From Bordetella petrii (GTDB lineage: Bacteria > Pseudomonadota > Gammaproteobacteria > Burkholderiales > Burkholderiaceae_B), in the NCBI GenBank assembly GCA_017745595.1, contig WMBV01000036.1, forward strand, positions 1 through 55,940: 55,940 bases of DNA, read 5' to 3'. Below, in pieces: positions 46,292 to 55,940 of this stretch. The notes beneath the pieces are model-generated. The model was not told the origin of the DNA. It was given only the letters and a program-made list of their open reading frames with translations, and searched no databases. The position numbers were made by a program, and so were the translations under genes. Every line of letters begins with the position of its first letter. The stretch's first letter is position 1.

Positions 46292-47149
46292 TTGTTCAGT
46301 TACCGACACGCCTTTCACGCCGGCAACCACGCCGATGTGCTCAAGCACGCCATGCTGGTGCACACGCTGGACTACCTGAACCGCAAAGACACGCCCTACT
46401 GGGTCGTGGACACCCATGCGGGGGCCGGGCTCTATGCCCTGGACAGCGATTGGGCCTCCAAGAACGCCGAGTTCGCCGACGGCATCGGCCGCCTGTGGCA
46501 GCGCGACGACCTGCCGCCGCTGCTGGCCGACTACCTGGCGCGGGTGCGGCACTACAACCCCGATGGACGCCTGCGCCACTACCCCGGCTCGCCCTGGCTG
46601 ACGCTGGACGCGCTGCGCGACCGCGACCGCCTGCGCCTGTTCGAAATGCACCCCACCGAATCGGACGTGCTGGTCGGCAACCTGGAACAGCTCGACAAGA
46701 CCGCCCTGCGCCAGACCACCATCTATGGCACCGACGGTTTCGAAGGCATGAAATCGCTGCTGCCCCCGCCCCCGCGGCGCGGCCTGGTGCTGATCGACCC
46801 GTCGTACGAAGACAAGCAAGACTACAAGCGCGCGCTGAACGCGGTGAAAGAAGGCCTGAAGCGCTTCGCCACCGGCACCTATGCCGTGTGGTACCCCCTG
46901 GTGCAACGCCGCGAGGCCACCGAACTGCCGCGGCACCTGGAAAACCTGCCGGTGAAAAACTGGCTGCATGTATCGCTGAGCGTGAAAAAGCCGTCTGGCG
47001 ACGGCTTCGGCCTGCACGGCAGCGGCATGTTCATGGTGAATCCGCCCTGGACGCTGCATGCGGCCCTGAAAGAAACCATGCCGGTTCTGGCCCGGCTGCT
47101 GGCCCAGGACGACCGCGCCGCCTACACGCTGCAGCAGCGCGCCGCCTAG
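46292..47149 (+). CDS. rlmJ: 23S rRNA adenine-2030 N6-methyltransferase
   Basis: A 285-aa methyltransferase that modifies A2030 of 23S rRNA. It begins with the family signature FSYRHAFHAGNHADVLKH, followed by the SAM site DTHAGAGLY and the catalytic DPSYE motif. The start codon is TTG at 46292; no ATG fits the conserved N-terminus. It ends at a perfect stem-loop shared with the convergent dsbB gene. Confidence 0.93.
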   Translation: MFSYRHAFHAGNHADVLKHAMLVHTLDYLNRKDTPYWVVDTHAGAGLYALDSDWASKNAEFADGIGRLWQRDDLPPLLADYLARVRHYNPDGRLRHYPGSPWLTLDALRDRDRLRLFEMHPTESDVLVGNLEQLDKTALRQTTIYGTDGFEGMKSLLPPPPRRGLVLIDPSYEDKQDYKRALNAVKEGLKRFATGTYAVWYPLVQRREATELPRHLENLPVKNWLHVSLSVKKPSGDGFGLHGSGMFMVNPPWTLHAALKETMPVLARLLAQDDRAAYTLQQRAA

Positions 47150-47163
47150 CCGGCCAGGCCGGC
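47149..47163. other. stem-loop between convergent rlmJ and dsbB
   Basis: GCCGGCC-A-GGCCGGC is a perfect inverted repeat with 7-bp arms directly at the rlmJ stop and five bases from the dsbB stop. It lacks a T-run, so it may be a weak bidirectional terminator or 3'-end stabiliser. Confidence 0.45.
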
Positions 47164-47167
47164 GGGA

Positions 47168-47638
47168 TCAGCGGCGCGCCAGCGCCGCCCGCAAGGCCAG
47201 GATCACCAGCACGCCGAACAGCGCCAGGCTCCAGATCACATATTCGACGCCCAGCACTTCCACGCTGGCGTCCATGCAGGTGGCGTAAATGCCGAACAGC
47301 CACGGAACGGCGCCGTCGAGGCCCGAGCCGCTCATGAAGCGATCGGCGAAGGTCTGGTCGCACGAAAACATCTGTGCCGCCACGTCGTACTGGTACCAGG
47401 CGGCGGCGATACCGCCCACGCCTAGCAGGGCACACACGGCCGCGCAGGCGCGCGCGATGGCGCCCGCGCAGGCGCCCGCCAGGGCCACCACGCCGATCGC
47501 CAGGTAGATCAGGCGCTGCAGCACGCACCACGCGCAGGGCGGCATCTGGAAAACATGTTGCGACACGAGCGCCAGTCCGACGGCGGCGAAGCAGAGAACG
47601 GCGATCAGCAGCAGCAGGCGCTGGGGGAATGAATGCAT
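47168..47638 (-). CDS. dsbB: disulfide bond formation protein B
   Basis: A 156-aa four-helix inner-membrane protein that reoxidises DsbA and passes electrons to quinone. Cys pair CAWC sits in the first periplasmic loop; the second pair appears as SCDQTF and ATCMDA in the second loop. ATG 47638 is chosen; an in-frame GTG at 47647 adds three residues and neither has an obvious ribosome site. It lies 63 bases downstream of purF in the same direction. Confidence 0.93.
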   Translation of the reverse strand: MHSFPQRLLLLIAVLCFAAVGLALVSQHVFQMPPCAWCVLQRLIYLAIGVVALAGACAGAIARACAAVCALLGVGGIAAAWYQYDVAAQMFSCDQTFADRFMSGSGLDGAVPWLFGIYATCMDASVEVLGVEYVIWSLALFGVLVILALRAALARR

Positions 47639-47710
47639 GGCATGCACCGGAAGTGGCGTTGGAAAAGCAGCCGGGCCGCGGCGCGGCCGGGCTGCGCGGG
47701 CGCGGCGGAA

Positions 47711-49231
<1,521 letters not shown>

Positions 49232-49254
49232 GGTGATTTCCCGTTAAACGAAAC

Positions 49255-49743
49255 TTAATAGGGCAGCCACGTCGCGAGCGACGGCGGCAGCCACAGCTTG
49301 ATATGCCTGACGGCCTCGGTGGCCGAATGCGAAAACATGGCGTCCCGCCACCAGGGTTCTTGCGGCAGCGGCGTATAGCCGCCCAGCGCCACCAGCACCA
49401 GGACGAACAACAAGCCGCGCGCCAGCCCGAAGATGGCGCCCAGGCCGTGGTCGGCGGGCGTCAGCCCGGTGGTGCGGATGAGCGCGGCCAGCGTCATGTT
49501 GACCAGCCCCACGCTCAGCAGCACCACGATGAAGACCGCCGCGTAAGAGACTCCCATGCGCAGCATCGCGGTTTCGATATAGGCTTCCAGCCAGCCGTAC
49601 ACCGTGGGCCCCCACCAGATGGCGGCAATGAATGCCAGCACGAACGCCAGCAGCGAAAGTACTTCTTTCAGCAGGCCGCGCAGCAAACCCAGCAGCCCCG
49701 ACACCGTCAGGATGGCCAGGACGACGAAGTCGAAGCCGGTCAC
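49255..49743 (-). CDS. cvpA: CvpA family inner-membrane protein
   Basis: A 162-aa protein with four membrane segments, needed for colicin V production in E. coli and linked to envelope function. The start is GTG at 49743 (TGFDFVVLAILTVSG...). It overlaps the SPOR gene by four bases and precedes purF by 23 bases, so it probably shares the purine-linked operon. Confidence 0.92.
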   Translation of the reverse strand: MTGFDFVVLAILTVSGLLGLLRGLLKEVLSLLAFVLAFIAAIWWGPTVYGWLEAYIETAMLRMGVSYAAVFIVVLLSVGLVNMTLAALIRTTGLTPADHGLGAIFGLARGLLFVLVLVALGGYTPLPQEPWWRDAMFSHSATEAVRHIKLWLPPSLATWLPY

Positions 49744-50534
49744 TGGCTGGCGATGAAGCCGTTGTCGTAGCCCAGCGTGCGCAGGCGCGCCTGGGCCGCC
49801 TGCGCGGCATCGCGCGACGGGAACGGACCCACGCGCAGGCGATACTGCTGTTTGCCCCCTACGGAAGCCTGTTCGACGAAGGCGTTGGTAACGCCGGCCT
49901 GGTGCAGCTTGGTGCGCCGCGACTGCGCGTCGGCCTGGCTGCTATATGACGCGATCTGCAAGACGAAGTTGCCCTTGGCCGCCGGCTTGGGCGCGGGCTG
50001 GCTGGACGCACTGGGCGCGCGGCCTTCGAGCAGCGCCAGGGCCCGCGCGCCGTCTTCGTCGCGCTGCGGCTTGGCCGGCTGTTCGGGCTTGGCGGCGGGC
50101 GGCGCGGGCGCCGGAGCGGGCTCGGGCGGCACGGCCTGTGCCGTGGCGGGCGGCTGCGCCGGCGCGGAGAGATCGGGCGGCGTGGGCGGCGTGGCCGGCG
50201 CCTGCGCGCCCGGCTGGGCGGCGGCTTCGGGCGTGCCCGGTGCCGCCGGCGCGGTGACCGCCGGGTCGGCATCGGCCGGCGGCGATACCGCCGGCTGATA
50301 GGGCGTGTTGCGATCGGGGATGCGGATGGGGATGTCGTCGGCCACCGGCACGGGCTCGGAATCGAGCACCATGGGCAGCACGATGACGGCGGCCAGCACC
50401 AGCGCTACCGCGCCAGCCAGCCGGCGGCGGGCGCGCGCGCGCAGTTCCGCCGCCTGGGCTTCGCTGGAGACCGATGGACGTGGCCTGGAGGGCGATGCCT
50501 GTGAGGCGGAATCTTTGCGAGAGAACAATCCCAT
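49740..50534 (-). CDS. dedD: SPOR-domain protein (DedD-like)
   Basis: A 264-aa membrane protein: one transmembrane segment (about 38-57), a long Pro/Ala-rich linker (about 75-185) and a C-terminal SPOR domain (about 190-264; FVLQIASYSS, QYRLRVGPFPSRDAA). SPOR domains bind denuded septal peptidoglycan, so it is probably a division protein. Position between folC and cvpA matches E. coli dedD. Confidence 0.9.
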   Translation of the reverse strand: MGLFSRKDSASQASPSRPRPSVSSEAQAAELRARARRRLAGAVALVLAAVIVLPMVLDSEPVPVADDIPIRIPDRNTPYQPAVSPPADADPAVTAPAAPGTPEAAAQPGAQAPATPPTPPDLSAPAQPPATAQAVPPEPAPAPAPPAAKPEQPAKPQRDEDGARALALLEGRAPSASSQPAPKPAAKGNFVLQIASYSSQADAQSRRTKLHQAGVTNAFVEQASVGGKQQYRLRVGPFPSRDAAQAAQARLRTLGYDNGFIASQ

Positions 50535-50585
50535 GGACAGGAATTCCTTGACCTGGACGGGGCCGGCGCCCCGCCTGCCGAAGGC

Positions 50586-51893
50586 CTATGCTTTGCGGCC
50601 CAATGACTGCAAAACCGAGGCGACGGTGAGAAACGAGCCGAACACCACGATTCTATCACCCTCGCCCGCCCGTTCGCGGGCCGCGGCGTAGGCGGCCGCG
50701 GGGTCCGCGTAAGCCTGCACGGTGGGCGCCTCGCCGCCGGCGGGCGCGGCCTGGAGGGCCGCCGAGACGTGGCCGGCCAAGTCGGGGCCCGAGCCGCCGC
50801 GCGGGCCGGGCAAGCCGGCGCAGTACCAGTGGTCGACGCGGCTGCCCAGTTTGGCGATGACGCCGTCGATATCTTTGTCGTTGAGCATGCCGAACACGGC
50901 GTGCGTGTAGGGGTGGAAGCCCATGTTGTCGAGATTCTGGGCCAGCACCGCCGCGGCGTGCGGATTATGCGCCACGTCGAGGATCACCGCGGGCTGGCCC
51001 GGCAGGATCTGGAAACGGCCCGGCAGCGAGGCCTGCAGCAGGCCGACGCGCACGGCCTGCTGCGGCACCGGCAGCCGGTCGCGCACGGATTCCAGCGCGG
51101 CCAGCGCGGCCGCGGCATTGAGCAGTTGGTTGGCGCCGCGCAGGGCCGGATAGGCCAGCGCGTTGCGGCGCTGGTTGCGTCCGCCATAGGCCCACTGCTG
51201 GCGGTCGCCCGAGTAATTGAAATCGTGGCCGAACCGCCAGAGGTCGGCGCCGATGGCCTGCGCGTGGTCGAGCAAGGACTGCGGCGGCTGCGGGTCGCTG
51301 CAGATGGCCGGCCGGCCGCCGCGGTAGATGTGGGCCTTTTCCAGGCCGATCAGTTCGCGCGTATCGCCCAGGTAGTCGGTATGGTCCAGGTCGACGCTGG
51401 TAATGATGGCGCAATCGGCATCGACGATATTCACGGCGTCGAGCCGGCCGCCCAGGCCCACTTCGAGCACCACCGCGTCCAGGTTCGCCTGCGAGAACAG
51501 GCGCAGGATGGCCAGCGTGGTGAATTCGAAATAGGTCAGCGTGACCGCGCCGCGGGCGGCCTCGACCGCCGCGAACTGCTCGGCCAGCGCGGCGTCGCTG
51601 GCGATCTGGCCGTTGACGCGGGCCCGCTCGTTGAAATCGATGAGGTGCGGCGAGGTATACAGCCCCACCTTGTAGCCGGCCGCGAGCAGGATGGCTTCGA
51701 GCATGGCGCAGGTGGAACCCTTGCCGTTGGTGCCGCCCACCACGAATTTGAGAGCGTCCAGGCGCAGCGCCAGGCGCTCGGCGACCTGCCGGACCCGGTC
51801 CAGCCCCAGGTCGATGGCCTTGCCATGGATAGACTCGAGATACTGCAGCCACTGCGGCAAAGGGGTCGTGGCGTCGAGACGGGGGGCGGACAT
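50586..51893 (-). CDS. folC: folylpolyglutamate / dihydrofolate synthase
   Basis: A 435-aa cytoplasmic ATP-dependent ligase that adds glutamate to dihydropteroate and folates. The P-loop GGTNGKGST lies near residue 55 and TSPHLIDFNER follows; the C-terminal domain begins near ILPGQPAVILDVAHNP. The open frame extends upstream, but MSAPRLDATTPL at 51893 gives the usual length. It is the first gene of the folC-dedD-cvpA-purF run. Confidence 0.95.
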   Translation of the reverse strand: MSAPRLDATTPLPQWLQYLESIHGKAIDLGLDRVRQVAERLALRLDALKFVVGGTNGKGSTCAMLEAILLAAGYKVGLYTSPHLIDFNERARVNGQIASDAALAEQFAAVEAARGAVTLTYFEFTTLAILRLFSQANLDAVVLEVGLGGRLDAVNIVDADCAIITSVDLDHTDYLGDTRELIGLEKAHIYRGGRPAICSDPQPPQSLLDHAQAIGADLWRFGHDFNYSGDRQQWAYGGRNQRRNALAYPALRGANQLLNAAAALAALESVRDRLPVPQQAVRVGLLQASLPGRFQILPGQPAVILDVAHNPHAAAVLAQNLDNMGFHPYTHAVFGMLNDKDIDGVIAKLGSRVDHWYCAGLPGPRGGSGPDLAGHVSAALQAAPAGGEAPTVQAYADPAAAYAAARERAGEGDRIVVFGSFLTVASVLQSLGRKA

Positions 51894-52001
51894 GAAGGCA
51901 CACAATAATGACAGAGGCGGCAGTTTAGCAGCCGGGTCCGCGCCCGGCCCCGATACCCGACCCCCGCGCATTGCCATCAGGGAAATTCCGCTTGCCTGGA
52001 T

Positions 52002-52019
52002 TTTTCATATGTATGAAAA
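52002..52019. promoter_or_regulatory. 18-bp palindrome upstream of the cupin operon
   Basis: TTTTCATA-TG-TATGAAAA is perfectly symmetrical, 37 bases before the cupin start and overlapping the probable -10 region (AATAAT at 52018). It is the most AT-rich spot nearby. A repressor, for instance of the IclR or GntR type, could bind here; none is encoded in the window beside it. Confidence 0.6.
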
Positions 52020-52055
52020 TAATTTCACAGACAAGAAATTCTGGAGGCTTGCCGC

Positions 52056-52466
52056 ATGTCCGATTCCCCCCGCTGGCTGGTGCGCGAGGCCCAGGTGCCC
52101 GGCTACCACCCCGCCAACCACACCGGCACCCTGAACCGCCGGCTGATCGGCGCCGACAATGTCGGCGCCCGCCATGTAGAGGTGCTGCTGGGCGTCATCG
52201 AAAAAGGCCAGGGCGCCCTGCCCCATGCCCATCCGGGCATCGAGCAGGTGTGCTATCTGCTGGCCGGCACCGCGCGGGCCCAGGTGGGCGACGAATCGGC
52301 CGACATGGCGGCGGGCGACTGTTGTTATTTTCCGCCCGACGTGCCGCACGTGTTCACCGTCACCAGCGACCAGCCCGCGCGGCTGCTGGTCATTTATTCC
52401 CCGCCGTACGAAGAATCGCCCGACCGCGTGATCCGCGGCCACGCGGCGCCCCCGGCGTCCGCCTGA
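52056..52466 (+). CDS. cupin-domain protein
   Basis: A 136-aa single-domain cupin. Metal ligands are visible in PHAHPGIEQ (two His and Glu) and PHVF. The GXG region reads LLAGTARAQVG. Such proteins are small dioxygenases, isomerases or ligand sensors; the function is unknown. GGAGG precedes the ATG. It leads the operon of Bug receptor, CoA-transferase and acyl-CoA dehydrogenase. Confidence 0.85.
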   Translation: MSDSPRWLVREAQVPGYHPANHTGTLNRRLIGADNVGARHVEVLLGVIEKGQGALPHAHPGIEQVCYLLAGTARAQVGDESADMAAGDCCYFPPDVPHVFTVTSDQPARLLVIYSPPYEESPDRVIRGHAAPPASA

Positions 52467-52529
52467 GCGGCCGCGCCCTTTCCGACCAGGCGGCCGATAG
52501 ATGCCGCCGCACTACCAGGAGACACACCC

Positions 52530-53495
52530 ATGTTTTCACGCATTCTGCGCGCTGCCGCCCTGGCCGGCGCGGCGCTGGCCGCCGCCGGCCCGGCGCAGGC
52601 CGCCTATCCCGACAAGCCGATCAGCCTGGTGGTGCCGTTTCCCGCCGGCTCGGGCACCGATGCGGTAGGCCGCATCTTCGCCGCCGAACTGGGCGAAATC
52701 CTGGGCCAGCAGGTGGTGGTGGAAAACAAGCCGGGCGCCAACGCCACTATCGCCGCCCATTACGTGGCGCGCGCCAAGCCCGACGGCTATACGTTGTTCG
52801 TCACCACCAATACCTCGCATTCGGCGGCGCCCTTCTTGATGAAGAACGTGCCTTATGACCCCGTGAAAGATTTCACGCCCATCGCGCGCGGCGGCAACCT
52901 GCCTTTCTTATTAGTAGTGAACCCGAAGCGCCCGTACAAGAGCGTGCAGGAATTGATCGATTACGCGCGCAAGAACCCGGGCCGCGTCACCTATGCCACC
53001 GGCAACAGCACCGGCATCGTGGCGGGCGCGACCCTGGCGCGGCGCGCCGGCATCGACCTGCTGCACGTGCCTTACAAGGGCACGCCCCAGGCGCTGACCG
53101 ACCTGGTCGGCGGCCAGGTGGACTTCATGTTCACCGACCTGGCCTCGGGCCTGCCCTTCGTGCAGTCGGGCCAGTTGCGCGCGCTGGCCGTGTCCACCGC
53201 CGAACGCAGCACCATCGTGCCCGACCTGCCGTCGATGCGCGAAGCGGGCGTGGCCGATTTCGACCTGAATTCATGGAACGGCTATTTCGGCCCGGCCGGC
53301 CTGCCCCCGGAAATCGTCGCCAAGCTCAACACCGCGATCAATCAGATCGTGTCCGACCCCGCCGTGCGCAAGCGCCTGGCCGGCCTGGGTTTCGACGCCT
53401 TCAGCGGTACCCCGGAAAGCTTCGCCAGCTTCGTAGCCGAACAACGCGATCTGTGGGGCAAGCTGATCAAAGACGCGGACATCCAGCCGCAATGA
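52530..53495 (+). CDS. Bug-family periplasmic solute-binding protein
   Basis: A 321-aa receptor, signal peptide ending AQA, then AYPDKPISLVVPFPAGS, VVVENKPGANA and KPDGYTLFV. AGGAGA precedes ATG. Its stop overlaps the CoA-transferase start (ATGA), an unusually tight link between receptor and enzyme, suggesting the ligand is the acid that is then thioesterified. Confidence 0.92.
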   Translation: MFSRILRAAALAGAALAAAGPAQAAYPDKPISLVVPFPAGSGTDAVGRIFAAELGEILGQQVVVENKPGANATIAAHYVARAKPDGYTLFVTTNTSHSAAPFLMKNVPYDPVKDFTPIARGGNLPFLLVVNPKRPYKSVQELIDYARKNPGRVTYATGNSTGIVAGATLARRAGIDLLHVPYKGTPQALTDLVGGQVDFMFTDLASGLPFVQSGQLRALAVSTAERSTIVPDLPSMREAGVADFDLNSWNGYFGPAGLPPEIVAKLNTAINQIVSDPAVRKRLAGLGFDAFSGTPESFASFVAEQRDLWGKLIKDADIQPQ

Positions 53496-54712
53496 AGCCG
53501 CTGCCCGATTCCCCCGGCCCGCTGGCCGGCGTGCGCATACTGGATCTGAGCTCGGTCGTCATGGGCCCCTATGCCACGCAGGTATTGGGCGACCTGGGGG
53601 CCGACGTGATCAAGGTCGAGCCGCCCTCGGGCGACAACCTGCGCGCGGTGGGGCCCATGCGCAACACCGGCATGGGCCACCTGTACCTGCACCTGAACCG
53701 CAACAAGCGCTCGATCGTGCTGGACCTGAAAAGCGCGGCGGGCCGCGACGCCTGCCTGAAGCTGGCGGAAAGCTGCGACGCGCTGCTGTACAACATACGG
53801 CCGCAGGCCATGGCCCGGCTGGGCCTGTCGTACGAGGCCGTGGCGGCTCGCAACCCGCGCCTGGTGTATGTGGGCGCCTACGGTTTCAGCGAAGCCGGCC
53901 CCTACGCCGGCCGCCCCGCCTATGACGACCTGATCCAGGGCCAGACCGGCATCGCCGACCTGTTCCGCCGCCAGGGCGGCGACGTGCCGCGCTATGCCCC
54001 GCTGACCCTGGCGGACCGGGCGGTGGGCCTGCACGTGGCCATCGCGCTGGTGTCGGCGGTGCTGCATGCGCGGGGCCAGGGGCGAGGCCAGGCGGTCGAG
54101 ATTCCCATGTTCGAAGGCATGGCGCACATGGTGCTGGGCGACCACCTGGGCGGCGCCACCTTCGAGCCGCCGCTGGGCGCCACCGGCTATACGCGCCTGC
54201 TGGCGGCCCATCGGCGCCCCTATGCCACCGCCGACGGCTATCTGTGCCTGCTGATCTACAACGACAAGCATTGGCGCAATTTCTTCGCCCTGATCGGCCG
54301 GCCCGACCTGGAACAAGACCCGCGCTTTTGCAGCCATACGGCGCGCGGGCGGCATATCGACGAAGTCTATGCCTTCGTGGCCGAGATCATGCGCACGCGC
54401 GGCAGCGCCGAATGGCTGGCCGACCTGGCGCGCGCCGATATCCCGGCGGCGCACCTGTATTCGGTGGACGACCTGATCGACGACGCGCACCTGCGGGCCA
54501 CCGGCTTCGTGCGCACCGTCGAGCATCCCTCCGAAGGCCGCCTGCGCACCCCCGCGCCGCTGGGGCGCTACGGCGGCACGCCCACCGCCATCCGCCGGCC
54601 GGCGCCGCGCCTGGGCGAACACAGCCGCGAAATACTGCGCGAGGCGGGCTGCACCGATGCCGAGATCGATGCCCTGATCGCCGCGCGCGCCACCCAAGAA
54701 GGAGCCCCTTGA
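53492..54712 (+). CDS. CaiB/BaiF family acyl-CoA transferase
   Basis: A 406-aa class III CoA-transferase that moves CoA between carboxylic acids through a mixed anhydride on an Asp. Visible motifs: VRILDLSSVVMGPYATQVLGDLGADVIKVE at the N-terminus, LNRNKRSIVLDLK, and GRPAYDDLIQGQTG, where the catalytic Asp lies. ATG 53492 overlaps the Bug stop. The following dehydrogenase starts at the stop of this gene. Confidence 0.92.
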   Translation: MKPLPDSPGPLAGVRILDLSSVVMGPYATQVLGDLGADVIKVEPPSGDNLRAVGPMRNTGMGHLYLHLNRNKRSIVLDLKSAAGRDACLKLAESCDALLYNIRPQAMARLGLSYEAVAARNPRLVYVGAYGFSEAGPYAGRPAYDDLIQGQTGIADLFRRQGGDVPRYAPLTLADRAVGLHVAIALVSAVLHARGQGRGQAVEIPMFEGMAHMVLGDHLGGATFEPPLGATGYTRLLAAHRRPYATADGYLCLLIYNDKHWRNFFALIGRPDLEQDPRFCSHTARGRHIDEVYAFVAEIMRTRGSAEWLADLARADIPAAHLYSVDDLIDDAHLRATGFVRTVEHPSEGRLRTPAPLGRYGGTPTAIRRPAPRLGEHSREILREAGCTDAEIDALIAARATQEGAP

Positions 54713-55878
54713 TGGACTTTGAGTTCTCATCCGACCAACTGGCCCTGCGCGACGCGATCAGCCGCGTGTGCCAGCGCTTTCCGGACGACTACTGGCTGGA
54801 ACGCGACCGCGATGGCGGTTTCCCGCAGGATTTTCATGCCGCCCTGGCCAGCGACGGCTGGCTGGGCATTGCCATGCCCCAGGAATACGGCGGCGCCGGC
54901 CTGGGCATGACCGAAGCGGCCCTGATGATGCAGACCATCGCGGCCTCGGGCGCCGGGTTCACCGGCGCGTCGGCCGTCCACATGAATATTTTCGGCCTGA
55001 ACCCGGTGGTGGTGTTCGGGTCCGACGAGCAACGGCGCCGCTGGCTGGAACCGCTGATCGCCGGACGCGAAAAGGCCTGTTTCGCGGTCACCGAGCCCGA
55101 TGCCGGCCTGGACACCACCAAGCTGTCCACCCGCGCCGAGCGCCATGGCGACGAGTACGTGGTGCATGGCCGCAAGATCTGGATTTCGACCGCGCAGGTC
55201 GCCCACAAGATGCTGCTGCTGGCGCGCACTACGCCGCTGGCCGAAGTGAGCAAGCCGACCCAGGGCCTGTCGCTGTTCTATACCGACCTGGACCGCGCCA
55301 AGGTCGAGGTGCGCGAGATCGACAAGATGGGCCGCAAGGCGGTCGATTCGAACATGCTGTTCATCGACGGACTGCGCATTCCGGTGGCCGACCGAATCGG
55401 CGAAGAAGGCCGCGGCTTCGAGTACATCTTGCACGGCCTGAATCCCGAACGCATCCTGATCGCGGCCGAGGCGGTGGGCATCGGCCGCGCCGCGCTGGAC
55501 CGCGCGGTTCAGTATGCCGGCGAACGCACGGTGTTCGGCCGCCCCATCGGCCAGAACCAGGGCATCCAGCATCCGCTGGCGCAGGCCTGGATGCAGCTCG
55601 AGGCCGCCGATCTGATGGTCTTCAAGGCCGCCAGCCTGTATGACGCCGGCCTGCCCTGCGGGCCGTATGCGAACAGCGCTAAGTACCTGGGCGCCGAGGC
55701 CGGCCACAACGCCTGCCAGACCGCCGTGCTGACCCTGGGCGGCATGGGCTATGCCAAGGAATACCACGTAGAGCGGCTGCTGCGGGAAAGCTATATACCG
55801 CGGATTGCGCCGGTCAGTCCGCAGTTGATTATGTGTTTTATTGCCGAGAAGGTGCTGGGGTTGCCGAAGTCTTACTAG
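54712..55878 (+). CDS. acyl-CoA dehydrogenase
   Basis: A 388-aa FAD-dependent dehydrogenase. MPQEYGGAGLGMTEA, CFAVTEPDAGLD and the C-terminal QTAVLTLGGMGYAKEYHVERLLRES are canonical. The catalytic Glu usually found near the substrate-binding loop cannot be fixed by eye. Its start overlaps the CoA-transferase stop by one base (TGATG), with GAAGGAG upstream. With the CoA-transferase it would oxidise the acyl-CoA made from the imported acid. Confidence 0.93.
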   Translation: MDFEFSSDQLALRDAISRVCQRFPDDYWLERDRDGGFPQDFHAALASDGWLGIAMPQEYGGAGLGMTEAALMMQTIAASGAGFTGASAVHMNIFGLNPVVVFGSDEQRRRWLEPLIAGREKACFAVTEPDAGLDTTKLSTRAERHGDEYVVHGRKIWISTAQVAHKMLLLARTTPLAEVSKPTQGLSLFYTDLDRAKVEVREIDKMGRKAVDSNMLFIDGLRIPVADRIGEEGRGFEYILHGLNPERILIAAEAVGIGRAALDRAVQYAGERTVFGRPIGQNQGIQHPLAQAWMQLEAADLMVFKAASLYDAGLPCGPYANSAKYLGAEAGHNACQTAVLTLGGMGYAKEYHVERLLRESYIPRIAPVSPQLIMCFIAEKVLGLPKSY

Positions 55879-55940
55879 CGCTGTCTTTTTTGCGCGAGGG
55901 CGTTGATTCTTCTGCCGCCGGGGCGGGGGCCGTGGGGGTG

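Overview
This window comes from a GC-rich betaproteobacterium. The best fit is the Bordetella/Achromobacter group (Alcaligenaceae). The evidence is the high GC, four Bug-family (TctC-like) orphan periplasmic receptors, several TRAP transporters and LysR-rich catabolic clusters. Two conserved housekeeping blocks, gmk-rpoZ-spoT and folC-dedD-cvpA-purF, keep the same gene order as E. coli. No rRNA, tRNA, CRISPR array, integrase or transposase gene was found.

Layout. 1-1600: the end of a diheme cytochrome c plus a TsdA-like thiosulfate dehydrogenase. 1688-4879: gmk, rpoZ and spoT. 4899-8447, minus strand: a Bug receptor and the glutamine-type ABC system glnQ-glnP-glnH. 8611-9633: a C45-family peptidase. 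9672-10250: a tandem repeat array interrupted by very long poly-C runs. 10252-14454, minus: a fused 5-oxoprolinase/hydantoinase and a MarR-type regulator, facing a complete TRAP transporter (14870-17645). 17788-28145, minus: a duplicated TRAP/UPF0317/LysR region that probably handles pyroglutamate (5-oxoproline) or a related compound. 28244-29206: an EamA/DMT permease.

29207-41413 is a probable acquired catabolic island. It carries a flavin reductase-like protein, two LysR regulators, two Bug receptors, two PuuE-like deacetylase-family hydrolases, a racemase homologue without its cysteines, an isochorismatase-family hydrolase, a TPP enzyme and an ADP-forming acyl-CoA ligase. It is flanked on the left by the intact EamA gene and on the right by a remnant of the 3' end of the same kind of gene (41414-41488).

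41640-51893 returns to core genes: ybbA-like/tesA, ppiD, ugpQ, rlmJ, dsbB, purF, cvpA, a dedD-like SPOR protein and folC. 52056-55878 is a catabolic operon (cupin, Bug receptor, CaiB/BaiF CoA-transferase, acyl-CoA dehydrogenase) behind an 18-bp palindrome.

A repeat family runs through the window. Palindromic REP-like units built around GGTGTCTGACNCC occur at six intergenic loci, mostly as inverted pairs, and four of these lie within about 10 bp of the stop codon of a minus-strand gene. A separate 128-bp MITE-like element with 22-bp terminal inverted repeats sits at 45330-45457, and a degraded copy lies inside the poly-C array. The most promising functional stories are the pyroglutamate-type uptake/processing cluster with a shared LysR operator, the imported island with a possible imide/amide degradation route, and the REP/MITE/poly-C landscape.
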